Source of the DNA: Roseburia hominis
GTDB taxonomy: Bacteria; Bacillota; Clostridia; Lachnospirales; Lachnospiraceae
Direction of reading: 5' to 3'
Assembly: GCF_021531695.1 (NCBI RefSeq)
Contig: NZ_JADYUI010000006.1
Coordinates: 96,359 to 160,358 of the forward strand
Length of the DNA stretch: 64,000 bases
In this document: one piece after another, positions 53,745 through 61,692 of the stretch
How the letters are laid out: each line of letters begins with the position of its first letter
Position numbering within the stretch: position 1 is the first letter of the stretch
Position numbers and translations under genes: made by a program
The notes under the pieces: generated by a model
What the model saw: only the letters and a program-made list of their open reading frames with translations
Told to the model about the DNA's origin: nothing
Database searches by the model: none

Positions 53745-54500
53745 TCAGAATTTATAATCCTTCGAAATAATTTCCACCAGACCGGCAACATCATTTACTT
53801 TTGCGACAAGATCCACCCGTCCAAATGTCTTCTTCGCCTGTTCTGCCGTAACTTCTCCAATGCAGGCAATCTTCACCTGTTTTGGTAATTGCTTTGTATC
53901 ATTTCTGGAAAATGCCTCGACCCCTTGGGCGCTTACGAATACCAGATAATCCATCTCTGATAATTTATGCACATTTTCGGTAAGAATTCCTACAACGTCA
54001 TAAATCGGGATTTCGGCATAAGAAATGTGATGCAAACTCAATATTTCAGATAATTGGGGACTACCTTTTGCAGCTCTTGGCAGTAATATGTTTTCTCCTT
54101 TTTGTATCTTTTCACAAAGTCCCTCTGCGAACGAAACTACTGTATAAGAATCCGGCATAAAATCAGCATGATAACCATACTCTTCTAATTTCTTTTTCGT
54201 TCCACTTCCAATTACGGCAAATTTCACATCTTTGAAAGAAAAACTTTGTCCCGGATTTTCTTTTTTCACTTCTTCACAGACTTCAAAAAAGAGATTCACT
54301 CCATTTTGACTGGTAAATCCAATCCATTGATAATCGATAAGATTTTTCAATGCTTCTTTCAATAAAAAAATCTGTTTCGTCTTTTCTATTTTCATTTCAC
54401 AAACAACAGAGGTTTCCATACCAATAGATGAAAACCCCTGTACCAGTTTTTCCTGTAATGTTTTTGTTGCTGTAATTCCAACAAGTGCCTGCCTTCTCAT
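53745..54500 (-). CDS. hemD: Uroporphyrinogen-III synthase
   Basis: This 251-residue protein has the two-lobed HemD layout: a first lobe with LVGITATKTLQEKLVQGFSSIGMETSV and IGFTSQNGVNLFFEVCEE, and a second with LLPRAAKGSPQLSEIL, YLVFVSAQGVEAF and KIACIGEVTAEQAKK. The family has low conservation, so the call rests on these blocks and on context. As last gene of the cysK-led operon it would supply uroporphyrinogen III for the siroheme of the sulfite reductase. The other siroheme genes are not in the window. Confidence 0.85.
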   Translation of the reverse strand: MRRQALVGITATKTLQEKLVQGFSSIGMETSVVCEMKIEKTKQIFLLKEALKNLIDYQWIGFTSQNGVNLFFEVCEEVKKENPGQSFSFKDVKFAVIGSGTKKKLEEYGYHADFMPDSYTVVSFAEGLCEKIQKGENILLPRAAKGSPQLSEILSLHHISYAEIPIYDVVGILTENVHKLSEMDYLVFVSAQGVEAFSRNDTKQLPKQVKIACIGEVTAEQAKKTFGRVDLVAKVNDVAGLVEIISKDYKF

Positions 54501-54541
54501 ATTATTTCCTTTCCAATAAGGTTAAAGCCGCATTATTCAGG

Positions 54542-54955
54542 TTAAATGATTTCAATCTCATGCACTGTGACGTTCTTTTCCTTATCCACGCCAAATGCTT
54601 TTAATACCGGATGATTTTCCTCCTGCAAGGAAAGAATGAGGTACTCTGCCGTAGAATCATACGCAAGACGCTTATCTTCTTCTGATGGTCTCGATGGTGA
54701 TTCCGGATGGGAATGGAAATTTCCAAGCATCGTATAATGATTCGCTCTTGCATCCTTCACTGCTGCCAGCTGCTCCTTCGGATCCATGGAAAAATGCTCT
54801 CTGCTCTTATCAATATTGGTCAAAAGATATATCTTTTCAATCTGTTTTACATCCCCGTCGATTGTTCCTGCTATCAGACCGCAGGCTTCATTCGGTAAAC
54901 CCGCAACACAATGCTTTACGATTTCGTCATAATGCTCTTTTTTTAACTTCAGCAT
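54542..54955 (-). CDS. JAMM/MPN+ metalloprotease (Mec+/HcyD-like)
   Basis: This 137-residue zinc protease has the complete JAMM motif: the glutamate in NEACGLIAG and GNFHSHPESPSRPSEED (HxHPx6SxxD). Bacterial relatives act on ThiS-like carriers. Mycobacterial Mec+ frees cysteine from CysO, and Wolinella HcyD trims the carrier's extra C-terminal residue. The carrier encoded two genes upstream ends in GGGAR, so trimming is the likely job here. It lies between the E1-like gene and hemD. Confidence 0.88.
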   Translation of the reverse strand: MLKLKKEHYDEIVKHCVAGLPNEACGLIAGTIDGDVKQIEKIYLLTNIDKSREHFSMDPKEQLAAVKDARANHYTMLGNFHSHPESPSRPSEEDKRLAYDSTAEYLILSLQEENHPVLKAFGVDKEKNVTVHEIEII

Positions 54956-54982
54956 ATCCCAATCTCCTTTTTTTATAGTGGA

Positions 54983-55789
54983 TTATTTTTTCATATCACA
55001 TTCTGCCTGCTCATAATCAATCAATTCCGTAATATGCGGATGTTCTCCACATACTTCACAATTCTTATCTTTTGGAAGTGGCACAGTACGGAACTGCATT
55101 TTTAACGCATCATAAGTTAAAAGTCTTCCGGTCAGCAAATCACCCTGACCAATAATATATTTGATTGCTTCCATTGCCTGAAGGCTTCCGATCACACCAC
55201 CCATGGCACCAACAACTCCAGCCTGTTTACAGGTCGGAACAGCATCCTTTGGCGGTGGATTCTTAAATACACAACGATAACATGGTCCTTCTCCCGGAAC
55301 ATACGTCATAAGCTGTCCCTGAAAACGAATGATTCCTGCATGAGAAAACGGTTTCTTTGCCATAACGCAGGCATCGTTAATTAAGAATTTTGCCGGAAAA
55401 TTATCCGTTCCGTCAATAATGAAATCGTAATCTTTGATTAAATCCATAATATTTTTTGAAGTAACAAAGGTACGATAAGTATTTACCGTAACATCCGGAT
55501 TGATTGCCTGCATCGTCTCTGCTGCAGATTTTACCTTTGCTTTTCCGATATCTGCGGTGGAATGGATAATCTGTCTCTGCAGATTCGATAAATCTACCTC
55601 ATCTGCATCCGCAATTCCGATTGTTCCGACTCCTGCTGCTGCAAGATACATAGCTGCCGGAGCTCCAAGCCCGCCGGCACCGATAATCAATACCTTCGCA
55701 TTCAATAATTTTTTCTGTCCCTTTACACCAACTTCTTTTAAAATGATGTGACGGGAATAACGCTCAAGCTGCTCATTCGTAAATCCCAT
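54983..55789 (-). CDS. ThiF/MoeB/HesA-type E1-like adenylyltransferase (HcyF-like)
   Basis: This 268-residue enzyme would adenylate the C-terminal glycine of the ThiS-like carrier. The nucleotide motif is VLIIGAGGLGAPAAMYLAAAGVG, with ADEVDLSNLQRQIIH and the catalytic aspartate region FIIDGTDNFPAKFLIND. Zinc cysteines are CYRC and CEVC, and a candidate active-site cysteine lies in PTCKQAGV. There is no C-terminal rhodanese domain, so sulfur must come from another protein. The ATG overlaps the carrier stop by one base (TAATG). Confidence 0.93.
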   Translation of the reverse strand: MGFTNEQLERYSRHIILKEVGVKGQKKLLNAKVLIIGAGGLGAPAAMYLAAAGVGTIGIADADEVDLSNLQRQIIHSTADIGKAKVKSAAETMQAINPDVTVNTYRTFVTSKNIMDLIKDYDFIIDGTDNFPAKFLINDACVMAKKPFSHAGIIRFQGQLMTYVPGEGPCYRCVFKNPPPKDAVPTCKQAGVVGAMGGVIGSLQAMEAIKYIIGQGDLLTGRLLTYDALKMQFRTVPLPKDKNCEVCGEHPHITELIDYEQAECDMKK

Positions 55790-55998
55790 TATCTGGCTCC
55801 TCCTCCCATGAAATAAAGAAACTCTACCACGTCACCTTCTTTTAAAACAGTCGTTTCAAAGTTATCTTTTTCCACAAAATCATCATTTAATGTTACCGTT
55901 ACATATGCTGCATTTTCTACATCTTCTTTTTCAATCAATGCTGCTACGGTAAGTCCCTCTTCATATTCCTTTTTATTTCCTGCTACTGTAATTGTCAT
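55789..55998 (-). CDS. ThiS-like sulfur carrier with C-terminal extension (HcyS-like)
   Basis: This 69-residue ubiquitin-fold protein (MTITVAGNKKEYEEGLTVAALIEKEDVE...VLKEGDVVEFLYFMGGGAR) keeps the ThiS pattern, but two residues (Ala-Arg) follow the glycines. Ordinary ThiS and CysO end in GG and can be activated at once. This form resembles Wolinella HcyS, which needs protease removal of its extra residue before thiocarboxylation. The JAMM gene downstream fits. No thiamine gene is nearby, and the sulfur operon context argues for amino-acid synthesis. Confidence 0.88.
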   Translation of the reverse strand: MTITVAGNKKEYEEGLTVAALIEKEDVENAAYVTVTLNDDFVEKDNFETTVLKEGDVVEFLYFMGGGAR

Positions 55999-56022
55999 CT
56001 TAAACTCTCCTTCTTTCTATTC

Positions 56023-56343
56023 TTATGAAATCAAATCTGCAAAAAGTTCTACAATTTCTTTCTTTTCTACGGCTCCTTTTAAGCGTCCTTTTTCCTCTCC
56101 ACCATAAAACAGTACCAGAGTCGGTGCTGCCATAATACCATAATCACCTGCCAGGTCGGCATCAAAATTCACATTGACTTTATAGATTTTTATTTTCTCT
56201 TCATATTCCTCTTCCACATCTCCTAACGTTCCCGCCAGCATTTTACAAGGAATGCAGGTGTCCGAATAAAAATCTACCAGAACCGGTTTTTCTTCCTTTA
56301 ATACCAGCTCTTCAAAATTATCTGCATTTACTCTTACTGCCAT
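56023..56343 (-). CDS. Thioredoxin-family protein with CIPC active site
   Basis: This 106-residue protein has the thioredoxin fold: VLVDFYSDTCIPCKMLAGTLGDVEEEY, then KVNVNFDADLAGDYGIMAAPTLVLFYGGEEKGRLKGA with the cis-proline. The active site is CIPC in place of CGPC, a change that alters redox potential in related enzymes. Its place between the carrier gene and the TusA-like gene suggests it reduces persulfides or a sulfur carrier in this pathway rather than acting as the general thioredoxin. Confidence 0.9.
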   Translation of the reverse strand: MAVRVNADNFEELVLKEEKPVLVDFYSDTCIPCKMLAGTLGDVEEEYEEKIKIYKVNVNFDADLAGDYGIMAAPTLVLFYGGEEKGRLKGAVEKKEIVELFADLIS

Positions 56344-56352
56344 AAATTCCTC

Positions 56353-56601
56353 CTATTCGTCCTCTACCTTTTTCACGATAAGCGTATAGGTTCCATCCTC
56401 ATTATTGTTCAGTTTTAAAATCTGATGTCCTTCTTCTTTGATACTTCTTGGTACATTCTGCACCGGTTCTCCGTCATTCATGCGGATCGCAAGAATCTCT
56501 CCATCGTCTAACTCTTCTAATGCTACTTTTGCCTTTACAAAGGTTACCGGGCAGACCACATCGGTAATATCCACAGTATCATTAATTTCAAAATCAGCCA
56601 T
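56353..56601 (-). CDS. TusA/SirA-like sulfur carrier
   Basis: This 82-residue protein has the two-layer TusA fold (VDITDVVCPVTFVKAKVALEELDDGEILAIRMNDGEPVQNVPRSIKEEGHQIL). The sulfur-binding cysteine is in CPVT; the usual CPxP lacks its second proline, which is seen in some operon-borne relatives. It overlaps the sulfite reductase gene by eight bases and probably takes sulfur from it to the carrier. Confidence 0.88.
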   Translation of the reverse strand: MADFEINDTVDITDVVCPVTFVKAKVALEELDDGEILAIRMNDGEPVQNVPRSIKEEGHQILKLNNNEDGTYTLIVKKVEDE

Positions 56602-57457
56602 TGTACGCCTCCTTTAATACTTCATATAATTTTTCTCTTCCAACTCGATCAATCGTAAATTTAAAACGTTCTCCTGCCTTCGCATAATCTGCGAAGAACT
56701 GAATTGCCGCATCCGTTACACGGTAAAGCTGCTCTTTGGATGTGATAAGCGGTAATGGGGATTCTCCTTTACTTACCGTATTTCCAAAGGTTCCACCAAA
56801 TGATAATATGTAAGCAGCCTTGGCATCCCATGCATCCGTTGGACAGGCTTTTGCACAGCGTCCGCAATAATTACACTTGTCATAATCAACAATAACCTTG
56901 CCATCTTCAATCTTAATTGCTTCTGTACGGCAGGCTTTCTCACAAACGCCACAGTTAATGCACTTATCTTCCAACCACTTTACATTCAACGCACCTTTGA
57001 TTCCGACATCATTTTCTTCTGCTTTCAGGCAGTTATTCTGACAACCGGTGACACCGAATTTAAATTTATGCGGTAACTCACGTCCAAAATATCTTTTGTC
57101 CAATTCCACAGCAAGTTCATATGTATCAATATTTCCACTCGGACAGATCTGATTGCCCTGACAGGCAGTAACAGTACGGACTCTCGGTCCACAGACACCC
57201 GGCTTACAACCGCCTTTTGCCAGCTCTTCTTTCACCTCATCAATATCCTGTAACTTGATAAACGGAATCTCTACACCCTGGCGGGAAGTAAGATGCACAT
57301 GTCCATCTCCGTATTTTTCTGCTACTTCCGCAATTTTCTTTAAATTTTCTACAGTAAGTGCCCCACCTACTACCTGCAAACGCAAAGAAAAATTGTCTTT
57401 TTGTTTCTGACGCATAAAACCGCCCTTTTTTAATGTTGCATAATCTACTTCTGCCAT
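56594..57457 (-). CDS. Ferredoxin-containing siroheme sulfite reductase
   Basis: This 287-residue enzyme would reduce sulfite to sulfide. The siroheme/4Fe-4S cysteines are in TACQGNQICPSG (C-x5-C) and GVTGCQNNCLKA (C-x3-C). The substrate-binding region has HVHLTSRQGVEIP. Two extra 4Fe-4S motifs, CINCGVCEKAC and CNYCGRCAKAC, form an inserted ferredoxin domain that brings electrons in. The protein is half the size of CysI and is of the compact clostridial type. It lies between metY and the TusA-like gene. Confidence 0.9.
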   Translation of the reverse strand: MAEVDYATLKKGGFMRQKQKDNFSLRLQVVGGALTVENLKKIAEVAEKYGDGHVHLTSRQGVEIPFIKLQDIDEVKEELAKGGCKPGVCGPRVRTVTACQGNQICPSGNIDTYELAVELDKRYFGRELPHKFKFGVTGCQNNCLKAEENDVGIKGALNVKWLEDKCINCGVCEKACRTEAIKIEDGKVIVDYDKCNYCGRCAKACPTDAWDAKAAYILSFGGTFGNTVSKGESPLPLITSKEQLYRVTDAAIQFFADYAKAGERFKFTIDRVGREKLYEVLKEAYNG

Positions 57458-57469
57458 AATTCTCTCCTC

Positions 57470-58708
57470 CTATTTTGTACCTGAAATTGCCTGTTTAAAA
57501 TCCTCTTTTAAATCTTCGATATCTTCAATTCCTACGCTTATACGAACCAGATCGTCATAGACACCGGACAGTTTCTGCTCTTCTTCATTTAAATGCACTG
57601 CTATCGTGGACAAGGGATGAATCACTAATGTTTTGGTATCCCCGATATTCGATAGGATATATGGGATTTTCAATGCATTGATGATGGAAAATGCTTTTTC
57701 CTTACTGCCTGCACGGAATGTTACAATCGCGCCATAACCTCCGTGAAGTTGCTTTTTCGCTGTTTCATGATACGGACTGCTTTTTAAGCCCGGATAATTT
57801 ACCACGATATCTTCGGATAGTCCCTCTAAAAAAGTTGCAAGAGAAAGTGCATTCTCACACTGTCGTTCCATCCGAAGTCCCAAAGTCTCTATCCCTATAG
57901 TATTCAAAAATGCATTCTGCGGTGATAGACAGGCACCTGTGTTCTGAAAAAATTCTCCCCGTAATTTTACCATATATGCCATCTTGCCAAAACGCTTATA
58001 AGGCAAAAGTCCCGGATATTTTGTAAAATCCCAGTCAAATTTTCCACCATAGGTAAGAATACCACTGATTGCATCACTATTGCCATTGATGTATTTTGAG
58101 GAAGAATTCACAACGATATCTGCTCCCAAATCAAGAGGTGTCACAAGATACGCTGTCGCAACCGTATTATCCACAATAAATGGCAAATCATGTGCATGCG
58201 CCACTGCAGCAACGGCTTCTATATCCGTCACATCAAGTTTTGGATTGCCAATTGTCTCTGCAAATACTACCCTCGTCTTATCATTTATTAATTCCTCATA
58301 GGCTTCCGGTGTATTTTGTTTTACATAATTCGTCTTAATTCCATAAGCTGCCAGACTTTTGAATAATTCTACTGTTCCGCCATAAAGACCAGCCGCCGCA
58401 ACGACTTCATCCCCGGTTCTTAAAATATTCATAAGTGCATTGGTTAATGCTGCCATACCGGAAGCACATGCAACACTGGCAACGCCATGCTCTAATGTTG
58501 TTATTCTTTTTTCAAATGCCTCAATCGTCGGATTATTGATTCTTGTATAAGAAAATCCCATTGCCTTATTGGCAAAAATCTTTTCCAGTTCCTCCGCACT
58601 CTCATGACGAAACGCACTGGACTGATAGATTGGCACCACCGTTGCACCAAAAGGATTTTCTTCCCATGCGCCATGCAACAATGATGTATTAAAACCACGC
58701 TCTGTCAT
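57470..58708 (-). CDS. O-acetylhomoserine sulfhydrylase (MetY type)
   Basis: This 412-residue PLP enzyme of the Cys/Met metabolism family would join sulfur to O-acetylhomoserine to give homocysteine. The PLP lysine is in VVNSSSKYINGNSDAISG. RINNPTIEAFEKRITTLEHG, SGMAALTNALM and VDNTVATAYL are family blocks. A nearby ThiS-like carrier, E1 enzyme and JAMM protease mirror the Wolinella homocysteine cluster, in which MetY uses thiocarboxylate sulfur. Use of free sulfide is equally possible. Confidence 0.88.
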   Translation of the reverse strand: MTERGFNTSLLHGAWEENPFGATVVPIYQSSAFRHESAEELEKIFANKAMGFSYTRINNPTIEAFEKRITTLEHGVASVACASGMAALTNALMNILRTGDEVVAAAGLYGGTVELFKSLAAYGIKTNYVKQNTPEAYEELINDKTRVVFAETIGNPKLDVTDIEAVAAVAHAHDLPFIVDNTVATAYLVTPLDLGADIVVNSSSKYINGNSDAISGILTYGGKFDWDFTKYPGLLPYKRFGKMAYMVKLRGEFFQNTGACLSPQNAFLNTIGIETLGLRMERQCENALSLATFLEGLSEDIVVNYPGLKSSPYHETAKKQLHGGYGAIVTFRAGSKEKAFSIINALKIPYILSNIGDTKTLVIHPLSTIAVHLNEEEQKLSGVYDDLVRISVGIEDIEDLKEDFKQAISGTK

Positions 58709-58738
58709 TTCTCTTCTCCCATCTTACACGCTTTCGTT

Positions 58739-59686
58739 TTATTTTCTTTCATTATTCCCTTTATATAAGGAAGTCGACAGATATCGTTCTCCGCCATCCG
58801 GCAAAAGTACCACGATACGCTTGCCCTCATTCTCAGGACGCATGGCAAGCTTAACTGCTGCATCAATTGCTGCTCCGGAAGAAATTCCGACTAAAAGTCC
58901 GTCTGATTTTGCTACTTCTCTTGCTCTTTCAAATGCTGCTGCATTTTCTACCGGTATAATTTCATCTACAATACTAAGATCCATAATCTTCGGAATAAAC
59001 CCTGCTCCGATTCCCTGAATGGAATGTGGTCCCGGCTCGCCACCGGATAATACCGGCGAAGATGCCGGCTCTACTGCAATTACCTTGACCTTGTCATTTT
59101 TTGCTTTCAATCCTCTTCCGGTTCCGGTAATCGTTCCTCCGGTTCCTACCGCCGAGACAAAGAAATCAATATCTCCATCTGTATCTCTTAGGATCTCTTC
59201 TGCTGTTGTTTTCGTATGAATCGCCGGGTTTGCTTCATTTTCAAACTGTTGTAAAATCACGGCATTGCCATACTCTTCTTTTAATTCTTCCGCTTTTTTG
59301 ATTGCGCCCTTCATCCCTGCATATCCTGGTGTGAGAACCACTTCCGCACCAAGTGCATAGACGATTTTTCTTCGCTCCACACTCATTGTTTCCGGCATCG
59401 TCAAAATCAGGCGAAGTCCCTTTGCTGCTGCTGCAAATGCAAGACCAATTCCCGTATTCCCACTGGTCGGCTCAATCAAGACTGTATCCTTATTAATCGT
59501 GCCGTCTGCAATTCCCTGTTCAATCATCGCATTTGCCACACGATCCTTTACACTTCCAAGTGGATTAAAATATTCCAGCTTCGCAATAAGATGCGCCTTT
59601 AAGCCTTTTTCCTTTTCATAATTTGTAAGCTCCAACAATGGAGTATTCCCGATTAAATCTGTTAAATTATTTGCTATTTTCGACAT
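58739..59686 (-). CDS. cysK: Cysteine synthase A
   Basis: This 315-residue PLP-dependent O-acetylserine sulfhydrylase carries the PLP lysine in NPLGSVKDRVANAM. The phosphate loop is in PTSGNTGIGLAFA, and VGTGGTITGTGRGLK and GISSGAA are typical. It is first in the operon running to hemD and has its own promoter with a predicted regulator site. In Bacillus, CysK also binds the Rrf2 regulator CymR; an Rrf2 gene lies just upstream here. Confidence 0.96.
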   Translation of the reverse strand: MSKIANNLTDLIGNTPLLELTNYEKEKGLKAHLIAKLEYFNPLGSVKDRVANAMIEQGIADGTINKDTVLIEPTSGNTGIGLAFAAAAKGLRLILTMPETMSVERRKIVYALGAEVVLTPGYAGMKGAIKKAEELKEEYGNAVILQQFENEANPAIHTKTTAEEILRDTDGDIDFFVSAVGTGGTITGTGRGLKAKNDKVKVIAVEPASSPVLSGGEPGPHSIQGIGAGFIPKIMDLSIVDEIIPVENAAAFERAREVAKSDGLLVGISSGAAIDAAVKLAMRPENEGKRIVVLLPDGGERYLSTSLYKGNNERK

Positions 59687-59716
59687 TTTTTCATTCCTCT
59701 TTTAAAACATATCATT

Positions 59717-59745
59717 ATAATAAACCTACTAACATACTTTGTCAA
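59717..59745 (-). promoter_or_regulatory. Promoter of the cysK operon
   Basis: TTGACA (59745-59740), 17 bases, and TATTAT (59722-59717) on the minus strand. The 21-bp motif at 59731-59751 covers the -35 box, and an outer TAAACCTA/TAGGTTTA palindrome spans 59721-59753. Confidence 0.75.
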
Positions 59746-59751
59746 TAGGTT
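59731..59751 (+). promoter_or_regulatory. Predicted Rrf2-type operator, cysK promoter
   Basis: The plus strand reads AACATACTTT, then GTCAAT, then AGGTT. Compare 53068 (minus strand) and 60335 (plus strand). Confidence 0.7.
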
Positions 59752-59791
59752 TATGTGTTTTTAGTCTCTATTTATGCCACAGGAAACAAAC

Positions 59792-59835
59792 AGGGAAGCC
59801 ACAAATCGCTTTTCTAAGCTGATTGAGACTTCCCT
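59792..59835 (-). terminator. Terminator-like hairpin past rrf2
   Basis: AGGGAAG (59792-59798) pairs with CTTCCCT (59829-59835) around a 30-base loop. The minus strand continues GTTTGTTTCC, a weak T tract. Confidence 0.5.
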
Positions 59836-59885
59836 GATAAAGTTATATCATGATAATGTTTTAAAAATTATTTTATCACTCACCA

Positions 59886-60317
59886 TCATATGATGTAATT
59901 GTCTGCTCCGGCATTCTTATCTGCCAGATCCGCAATGGTTATGCCATCAAAGTATTCTTCGATAACTTTTTGGAAACCTTCCCACATACCAAGTGTCTTA
60001 CATTCTCCCGCTTTAGCACAAGTATTGGGCTGCTTTTCCAGACACGCAACCGGAGCAAAAGATCCTTCCGTGAGTCGTAAAATATCACCGATGGTATATT
60101 CCTCCGGCAGTCTTGCAAGCTTATAACCGCCACCTTTTCCTCGAAGTGAAAGCAGTAAATCATTCTTACTCAAAACTGACACAATGGATTCCAGATATTT
60201 TTCAGAAATTTCCTGTCTTTCTGCAATATCCATAAGAGGAATATAATCACCTGTGTTATGCTCCGCTAAATCAATCATTACCCGAATGGCATAACGACCT
60301 TTTGTTGAAATTTTCAT
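59886..60317 (-). CDS. Rrf2-family regulator (CymR/IscR-like)
   Basis: This 143-residue winged-helix repressor begins MKISTKGRYAIRVMIDLAEH, with the recognition helix in ISEKYLESIVSVLSKNDLL and wing SLRGKGGGYKLARLPEEY. Three cysteines (CLEKQPNTC and GEC) sit where IscR binds its cluster, so cluster or redox sensing is possible. Its position before cysK recalls CymR. Predicted sites in its own promoter, at cysK and at apr suggest a cysteine or sulfur regulon with autoregulation. CymR-type versus IscR-type is not settled by the sequence. Confidence 0.9.
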   Translation of the reverse strand: MKISTKGRYAIRVMIDLAEHNTGDYIPLMDIAERQEISEKYLESIVSVLSKNDLLLSLRGKGGGYKLARLPEEYTIGDILRLTEGSFAPVACLEKQPNTCAKAGECKTLGMWEGFQKVIEEYFDGITIADLADKNAGADNYII

Positions 60318-60334
60318 CGTTTTGCACCTCCATA

Positions 60335-60355
60335 AACCTACTTTACCACAAGGTT
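60335..60355 (+). promoter_or_regulatory. Predicted Rrf2-type operator, rrf2 promoter
   Basis: The plus strand reads AACCTACTTT, then ACCACA, then AGGTT; its ends are a perfect AACCT/AGGTT inverted repeat. On the minus strand it covers the -10 (TAAAGT, 60345-60340) and part of the spacer behind TTGAAA (60369-60364). Confidence 0.7.
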
Positions 60356-60387
60356 AGTATCGTTTTCAAGAGTTACTTTTCTGGAAA

Positions 60388-61464
60388 TTAAATGCAATAG
60401 TCATTCCATCCACTTGATTCGACTGATGTACAACTGCTTCTTATCATTAATTTTCCTTCTAATTCTGTTCGCACTACACTCTTATGTCCGCCCTTTATCC
60501 TGTCAAGTAGCAGATGTAATGCAAATTTGCCCATTTCCTCTTTTGGAAGACTGACAGTCGTTAACATCGGCTTTGTATACTGGGCTTCTTCAATATCATC
60601 GCTTGAAATAATAGAAGGCATATAATGATAATTTTTATACTGATTCAAGCATTTTAGCATACCGATTGCCGTAATATCATTTGCACAATAAATTCCAGTC
60701 GGGTAATCTCCTGACTGTAAAAACTTCTCCATCACTGCAAACCCTTCCGCTTCCGTTTGTTTTGTCGGAATAATATAAGAGGCTTCCGGTTCAATATCGT
60801 GCTTTTGCAGTGTATCTAAGAACCCGCGATAACGCGCCTCATTGTAGCAATCACCGACATAACCAATATTCCGGTGTCCTAACGAAATCAGATATTCAAC
60901 GGCGATTCCTGCTACTTTTCTTCCATCGCAAAGTACCTCATCTACCTCATAGTTCGTCGAATTCCGGTTGACAGAGACTACACTTTTATATCGCTGATTC
61001 AATTTTTTCAAAGCTTCTTTGTTACATTTTCCGATAATAATAAGTCCATCACTTTTTCCTTTGACCTCATCATACATATTATCAATAACTGTATCAAGGC
61101 TCTCTCTTCTACATCTCTTATCATCCGAAAATAACGGCAAATACCAGACCTTGGTCAGAATGCAAAACTGTTTATGTATCTCACTCTCAATTACCCTGAG
61201 AAGTTCACTGAAAAAGGGATCTGTCGTTGCCTTATCCATCCTTGTCATAAGCACACTGATATAATAGACCTGTTTTTCATTCTTCATGTCTCCCATTTTC
61301 AGTCTTCTTGCCGCCTCATTCGGCGTATAATTCAATTCCATCGCGTACTTCCAGATACGCTCTCTGATTTCCGGTGACTGGCACTTATAATTGGGATTAT
61401 TTAATACACGGGAAACAGTTGCCGGCGAAACGCCTGCCTTTTCCGCTATCTTTTTTATCGACAT
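60388..61464 (-). CDS. LacI-family transcription regulator
   Basis: This 358-residue protein has an N-terminal helix-turn-helix and hinge (SIKKIAEKAGVSPATVSRVLNNP...NYTPNEAARRLKMG), then a periplasmic-binding-like effector domain (SDGLIIIGKC, LGHRNIGYVGDCYNEARYRGF, GIYCANDITAIGMLKCLNQ). Members bind a sugar or related effector and usually repress. No sugar genes adjoin it in the window, so the target is unknown. A GAAGGGAG precedes the start. Confidence 0.93.
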   Translation of the reverse strand: MSIKKIAEKAGVSPATVSRVLNNPNYKCQSPEIRERIWKYAMELNYTPNEAARRLKMGDMKNEKQVYYISVLMTRMDKATTDPFFSELLRVIESEIHKQFCILTKVWYLPLFSDDKRCRRESLDTVIDNMYDEVKGKSDGLIIIGKCNKEALKKLNQRYKSVVSVNRNSTNYEVDEVLCDGRKVAGIAVEYLISLGHRNIGYVGDCYNEARYRGFLDTLQKHDIEPEASYIIPTKQTEAEGFAVMEKFLQSGDYPTGIYCANDITAIGMLKCLNQYKNYHYMPSIISSDDIEEAQYTKPMLTTVSLPKEEMGKFALHLLLDRIKGGHKSVVRTELEGKLMIRSSCTSVESSGWNDYCI

Positions 61465-61590
61465 AAACTCCCTTCTTTCACTCTCTCCGTATATTTATTC
61501 TAATAAATTTTATTTTACATATAAACATACTGTTTTTATATGTTTATGTATATTATCAATCTTCTTCCATTTTTTGTCAAGCACTTTTCC

Positions 61591-61674
61591 TAACAGTTCA
61601 ACCATAACCGTTATCATGTGTGAATCATGCTTGCATGCCCAAACACATGATGACTGTTATGGGATGAACTGTTA
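61591..61674. repeat. 84-bp MITE-like hairpin with 10-bp terminal inverted repeats
   Basis: TAACAGTTCA (61591-61600) and TGAACTGTTA (61665-61674) are perfect inverted ends. Much of the interior also pairs, including CATGTG with CACATG. ACTTTTCC stands directly left (61583-61590) and again two bases right of the element (61677-61684), like a target duplication. There is no T tract for a terminator and no coding frame. Confidence 0.55.
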
Positions 61675-61692
61675 CAACTTTTCCACAATGGT

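Noticed and set aside
53585..53770. 61-residue plus-strand open frame over the right inverted-repeat arm
   Set aside because: Lies within the repeat, overlaps the end of hemD on the other strand, and has no ribosome site.
55789..55998. Thiamine biosynthesis ThiS
   Set aside because: No other thiamine gene is nearby, the C-terminus has two residues after the glycines, and the operon is about sulfur amino acids.
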